Under the pieces are notes generated by a model. That model was not told the origin of the DNA. It worked only from the letters and a program-made list of their open reading frames with translations, and did no database searches. From Thalassobacillus devorans (GTDB lineage Bacteria; Bacillota; Bacilli; Bacillales; Halobacillaceae), in assembly GCF_011761345.1 (NCBI RefSeq), contig NZ_JAASRY010000001.1, positions 372,001-436,000 on the forward strand: a stretch of 64,000 bases of DNA. Reading direction: 5' to 3'. The position numbers were made by a program, and so were the translations under genes. Positions within the stretch are counted from its first letter, which is position 1; every line of letters begins with the position of its first letter. Below are positions 61,587 to 64,000 of the stretch, piece after piece.

Positions 61587-62526
61587 GCGTAGTCATTACA
61601 TTGATAAAATCTTTTACAAATGTCTGGTAGTTGAACTGTATGGCAATATGATCTGTATTTGCTGTGACCTGTTCGCTTGATCTTGCTCTAAAGTCAGCGA
61701 TACTTTCTCCTTTTGTATCATTAAACTCAATGGATACAGAAGCCTGGCGATTAACATACTGTACTTGCTCTGGATTGACCAAAGCAAATATGGTAAAAAC
61801 ATCATGCAAAGGACTGCCTGTGAGGCTGGGATCTAATTTTTTGTAAGCAGCAGTGTAATAATCAAAAATTGGTTTTATCAGCTGGGTGAAAGCATTGAAA
61901 GACTGAGCGGTGATCTGTTGGATGATTTCAGGTGTGATGATTGCGTAATTCGTTACGTTCAATGGAGTGATATGGACATTTCGTAACTTGTTTAAAACGA
62001 GGTTGGCCGCTATGGCGTCGCCATGAAAGTTAGCTTCGGCAACAGGCGTTACGTTGCCTGGTACTAAAAAGGCGCCTCCCATACAATAAACTGCCTTCAC
62101 CTTATGTAAATACTCTTCTCCCCCTAATAAAAAAGCGATCGCAAGTGATGTAGACCTTCCTACATCTACGATTACCAGGTTACCCGCGTGTTTTTCAATG
62201 ATTTTAAATATCTCATCAAAATTGACAACCTCATGTTGAATCGTCTCAGGAGAACGTATTGGCCCTAAGCCCTCTTCCCCATGGATTTCCGGATAGAATA
62301 CAGCTATTTCACCACTGAGCGGACTTCTTGCTCCGGCGATGATAGGAATATCATCCCTTCCAGCCAGTTTTAACAGATAAGCTACATTCTGTGTTGCCTG
62401 TTGTTGAGGCACGTTACCATAACTTGAAACGATACCGACCACATTTATTTCAGGGTTTAAAAGTGCATACATAATTGCTAATGAATCATCAATACCTGGG
62501 TCGCAGAAAAGTAAAACATTATTCAT
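61570..62526 (-). CDS. Inosine-uridine-type nucleoside hydrolase
   Basis: A 318-aa enzyme from ATG 62526. The N-terminal LLFCDPGIDDSLAIMYALLNP has the calcium-binding aspartate cluster D-x-G-x-D-D; Cys replaces the more usual Asp/Thr before it (DTDPGIDD). VVDVGRSTSLAIAF, GNVTPVAEANFHGDAIAANLVL and the C-terminal part complete the fold. It splits ribonucleosides into base and ribose. It is not linked to a transporter here. Confidence 0.87.
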   Translation of the reverse strand: MNNVLLFCDPGIDDSLAIMYALLNPEINVVGIVSSYGNVPQQQATQNVAYLLKLAGRDDIPIIAGARSPLSGEIAVFYPEIHGEEGLGPIRSPETIQHEVVNFDEIFKIIEKHAGNLVIVDVGRSTSLAIAFLLGGEEYLHKVKAVYCMGGAFLVPGNVTPVAEANFHGDAIAANLVLNKLRNVHITPLNVTNYAIITPEIIQQITAQSFNAFTQLIKPIFDYYTAAYKKLDPSLTGSPLHDVFTIFALVNPEQVQYVNRQASVSIEFNDTKGESIADFRARSSEQVTANTDHIAIQFNYQTFVKDFINVMTTRKKEP

Positions 62527-62682
62527 GATCCCACCCCCTATAACTATAGACAAGGTATTCTATGAATGACTTCCAAAATATATAACAACATTGAGGACGG
62601 CAGTTTGATTGAAAAGTTAAAGGAATAGCTGCAAATATTATTACATAAGTATGGGGGGAGATGTTTTAAAAGGAGGGGGATC

Positions 62683-63474
62683 ATGAGTAATCCGATTGTC
62701 GAGAGGTCCTTGGATGAAATTCGATTTTGGTCCAGAATCATGAAGGAACATGCTTTATTTCTAAGTTTGGGGTTTACTTATGAACAGACGCAATTGATAG
62801 CGGAAGCCAAACAGTTTATTACCCTTTTTGAGCGGATAGAGGAGAAGTTAGCAAGATTTAATGTAAACTCGGATCTACAGCGAGTTAAATCATTCAACAA
62901 TGAAGTTTATCAAGCGGCTGTTGCTATTTGGGGTTACAAGAGAAAAGTCTTAGGTTTAACGTTGCGCTGTGAAATAAGATCAAATAACTACCCATTATTA
63001 GTGGACCATATCAGCAGAGAAGCTGCTTATTTTGCCAATCGTCTAAGGGATCTTAATGAGGGAAAGCTGGCACCCGAACCTGATACCATCATTCAGGAAA
63101 ACTTATTCTTTCTCAGGATAATGGCCGACCATGCCAAGTTTATCGGACACCTTTTAGATCCATCTGAAAGAAAACTGGTGGACCAGGCAAGAGACTTCAG
63201 CCATGATTTTGACCAATTGGTTTTTCAAGCCATTGATTTAGATTCGATGCGCCCCCAATCGGAAACTGTACCGCTGATGGATCAGTTTCTGGATCAAAAC
63301 AGGGTATCGGTTGTGTCTTTAAGGGATTTTAAGAAGACAGCTAGAGAGTTAATAGAGGCTTGTCGTATTAAGAGTAATATACACCCGCTTCTGGCCGATC
63401 ACACATTTAGAGAAGCAGAGAGATTCTTGGAAATTATAGACTTATTCGATTCTCACCTATCAGGCGGAAGATAA
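62683..63474 (+). CDS. DUF2935-family protein, two-domain
   Basis: A 263-aa protein with two related four-helix domains. The first opens ERSLDEIRFWSRIMKEHALFLSLGF. The second has IIQENLFFLRIMADHAKFIGHLLDPSE. Each carries an E-x2-FW/F...M-x-x-H-A-x-F pattern that probably forms metal sites, and LVDHISREAAYF/LADHTFREAERF closes each unit. DUF2935 occurs in Bacillales, often described as ferritin-like. AGGAGGGGG precedes the ATG (GGGGGATC). Confidence 0.87.
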   Translation: MSNPIVERSLDEIRFWSRIMKEHALFLSLGFTYEQTQLIAEAKQFITLFERIEEKLARFNVNSDLQRVKSFNNEVYQAAVAIWGYKRKVLGLTLRCEIRSNNYPLLVDHISREAAYFANRLRDLNEGKLAPEPDTIIQENLFFLRIMADHAKFIGHLLDPSERKLVDQARDFSHDFDQLVFQAIDLDSMRPQSETVPLMDQFLDQNRVSVVSLRDFKKTARELIEACRIKSNIHPLLADHTFREAERFLEIIDLFDSHLSGGR

Positions 63475-63507
63475 CTACTTTTGTCGCCTGATCAGGTGAT
63501 TTTTTTT
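63456..63507 (+). terminator. Terminator overlapping the end of the DUF2935 gene
   Basis: CCTATCAGGCG (63456-63466) pairs with CGCCTGATCAGG (63485-63496, one bulge), followed by TTTTTTTT. The left arm lies in the coding sequence. Confidence 0.75.
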
Positions 63508-63667
63508 ACTTGAAAAAGTTGTCCAGAAACAAGGTTAATTAGTACGGGCTGAGAGGAAAATAGCCAATTGCTGTCCAATAATTAATTGAAAAAGTCAGAT
63601 AACGGTATAGACGAATAAATAAAAATAATGTATGGTATAAATTAAATCATTCCAAAATTTAATAGGT

Positions 63668-63770
63668 GCATTCACTAGGGGAGCCTTTCTTTTAAGGCTG
63701 AGATCAAAGTATAACTTTGGAACTCTTTGAACCTGAACTGGCTAAAAATCCAGCGGAGGAAAGTGTATTC
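63668..63770 (+). ncRNA. TPP (THI-box) riboswitch 1
   Basis: Contains ACTAGGGGAGCC, GGCTGAGA (63697-63704), TTTGAACCTGAACTGG and CCAGCGGAGGAAAGT. This is a thiamine-pyrophosphate aptamer, with an ACTCTTTGAACC variant. It is followed by its own terminator and a second aptamer. Confidence 0.93.
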
Positions 63771-63796
63771 ATGAAATATTTCATCTATGATAGGTC

Positions 63797-63832
63797 ATGT
63801 CACTTTTCTTTTCTGGAAAGTGGCATTTTTTA
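63797..63832 (+). terminator. Terminator of TPP riboswitch 1
   Basis: ATGTCACTTT and AAAGTGGCAT (one G-U) form the stem, with TTTTTT after it. It stands between the two aptamers. Confidence 0.85.
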
Positions 63833-63913
63833 TGTTAAGAGAGTGCTACTATAAGACTGACTCTTTGAGTGGCAGATTCTAACTTCCATTCAACAGATAA
63901 CAATTGAATAAGA

Positions 63914-64000
63914 ATACTTCACTAGGGGAGCCATGAATTGGCTGAGAGAAGCTTGAAGCTTTGACCCTTATAACCTGATCTAGATCATACTAGCGGAGGG
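63914..64000 (+). ncRNA. TPP (THI-box) riboswitch 2 (cut by window end)
   Basis: A second aptamer with ACTAGGGGAGCC, GGCTGAGA, ACCCTTATAACCTGATCTAGAT and the start of TAGCGGAGGG. The regulated gene, probably for thiamine synthesis or uptake, lies beyond the window. Confidence 0.93.

Overview
The window looks like the chromosome of a spore-forming, salt-adapted member of the Bacillaceae (Halobacillus/Virgibacillus-like). The reasons are Bacillus-type ribosome binding sites, S-box, B12 and THI-box riboswitches placed as in Bacillus relatives, YcgT/YusV-type iron genes, DUF3231 and Spo0E-like sporulation-associated genes, and a TRAP transporter. The genus is an inference. I saw no rRNA, tRNA, CRISPR array or integrase.

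Layout. 1-2656 holds the end of a catabolic operon (tartrate/isocitrate-type dehydrogenase, SDR, aldehyde dehydrogenase). From about 2.7 to 29.9 kb the DNA becomes visibly AT-rich and forms a defence island built around DNA phosphorothioation. It opens with a scarred stretch (palindromic repeats, a group II intron remnant, a gene broken at codon 5). Then come a GIY-YIG protein with a DndB-like protein, a minus-strand set with a DndD-like ATPase and a DndE-like protein but no DndC, and a plus-strand four-gene module (SF2 helicase, 55-aa protein, SMC-like ATPase, Dnd-associated protein 4). A complete dndB-C-D-E-A modification operon follows on the minus strand, with a divergent dptF-G-H restriction operon. 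One sulfur-modifying cassette therefore seems to serve at least two restriction modules. The extra DndB/DndD/DndE-like proteins without a sulfur-transfer enzyme are the best candidate for something undescribed.

30.0-36 kb: a sigma-factor-like gene, then a Fur-controlled divergent pair: a YcgT-type ferredoxin-NADP reductase, and a siderophore ABC operon (ATPase, lipoprotein, two permeases). 36-39 kb: a GntR/HutC regulator, tandem operator-like repeats, an M24 protein whose metal-ligand spacing matches the DMSP lyase DddP, and a lysozyme-like protein. This block is flanked by two copies of a 97-bp repeat. 39.3-46.9 kb: a TRAP transporter with two M20 hydrolases and a PucR/GAF regulator, probably for uptake and hydrolysis of N-acylated or N-carbamoylated compounds.

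47-64 kb: housekeeping and accessory genes, including an oligo-1,6-glucosidase, DUF3231, MsrA, and metE behind a tandem SAM-I plus cobalamin riboswitch. There is also a decayed type I toxin-antitoxin locus, a CBO0543 membrane pair, an amino-acid (probably cystine) ABC importer, a nucleoside hydrolase and DUF2935. The window ends in two tandem TPP riboswitches whose gene lies beyond the edge. A family of about eleven 50-bp palindromic REP-like elements is scattered through the window. Compensatory base changes in its stems support a folded structure.
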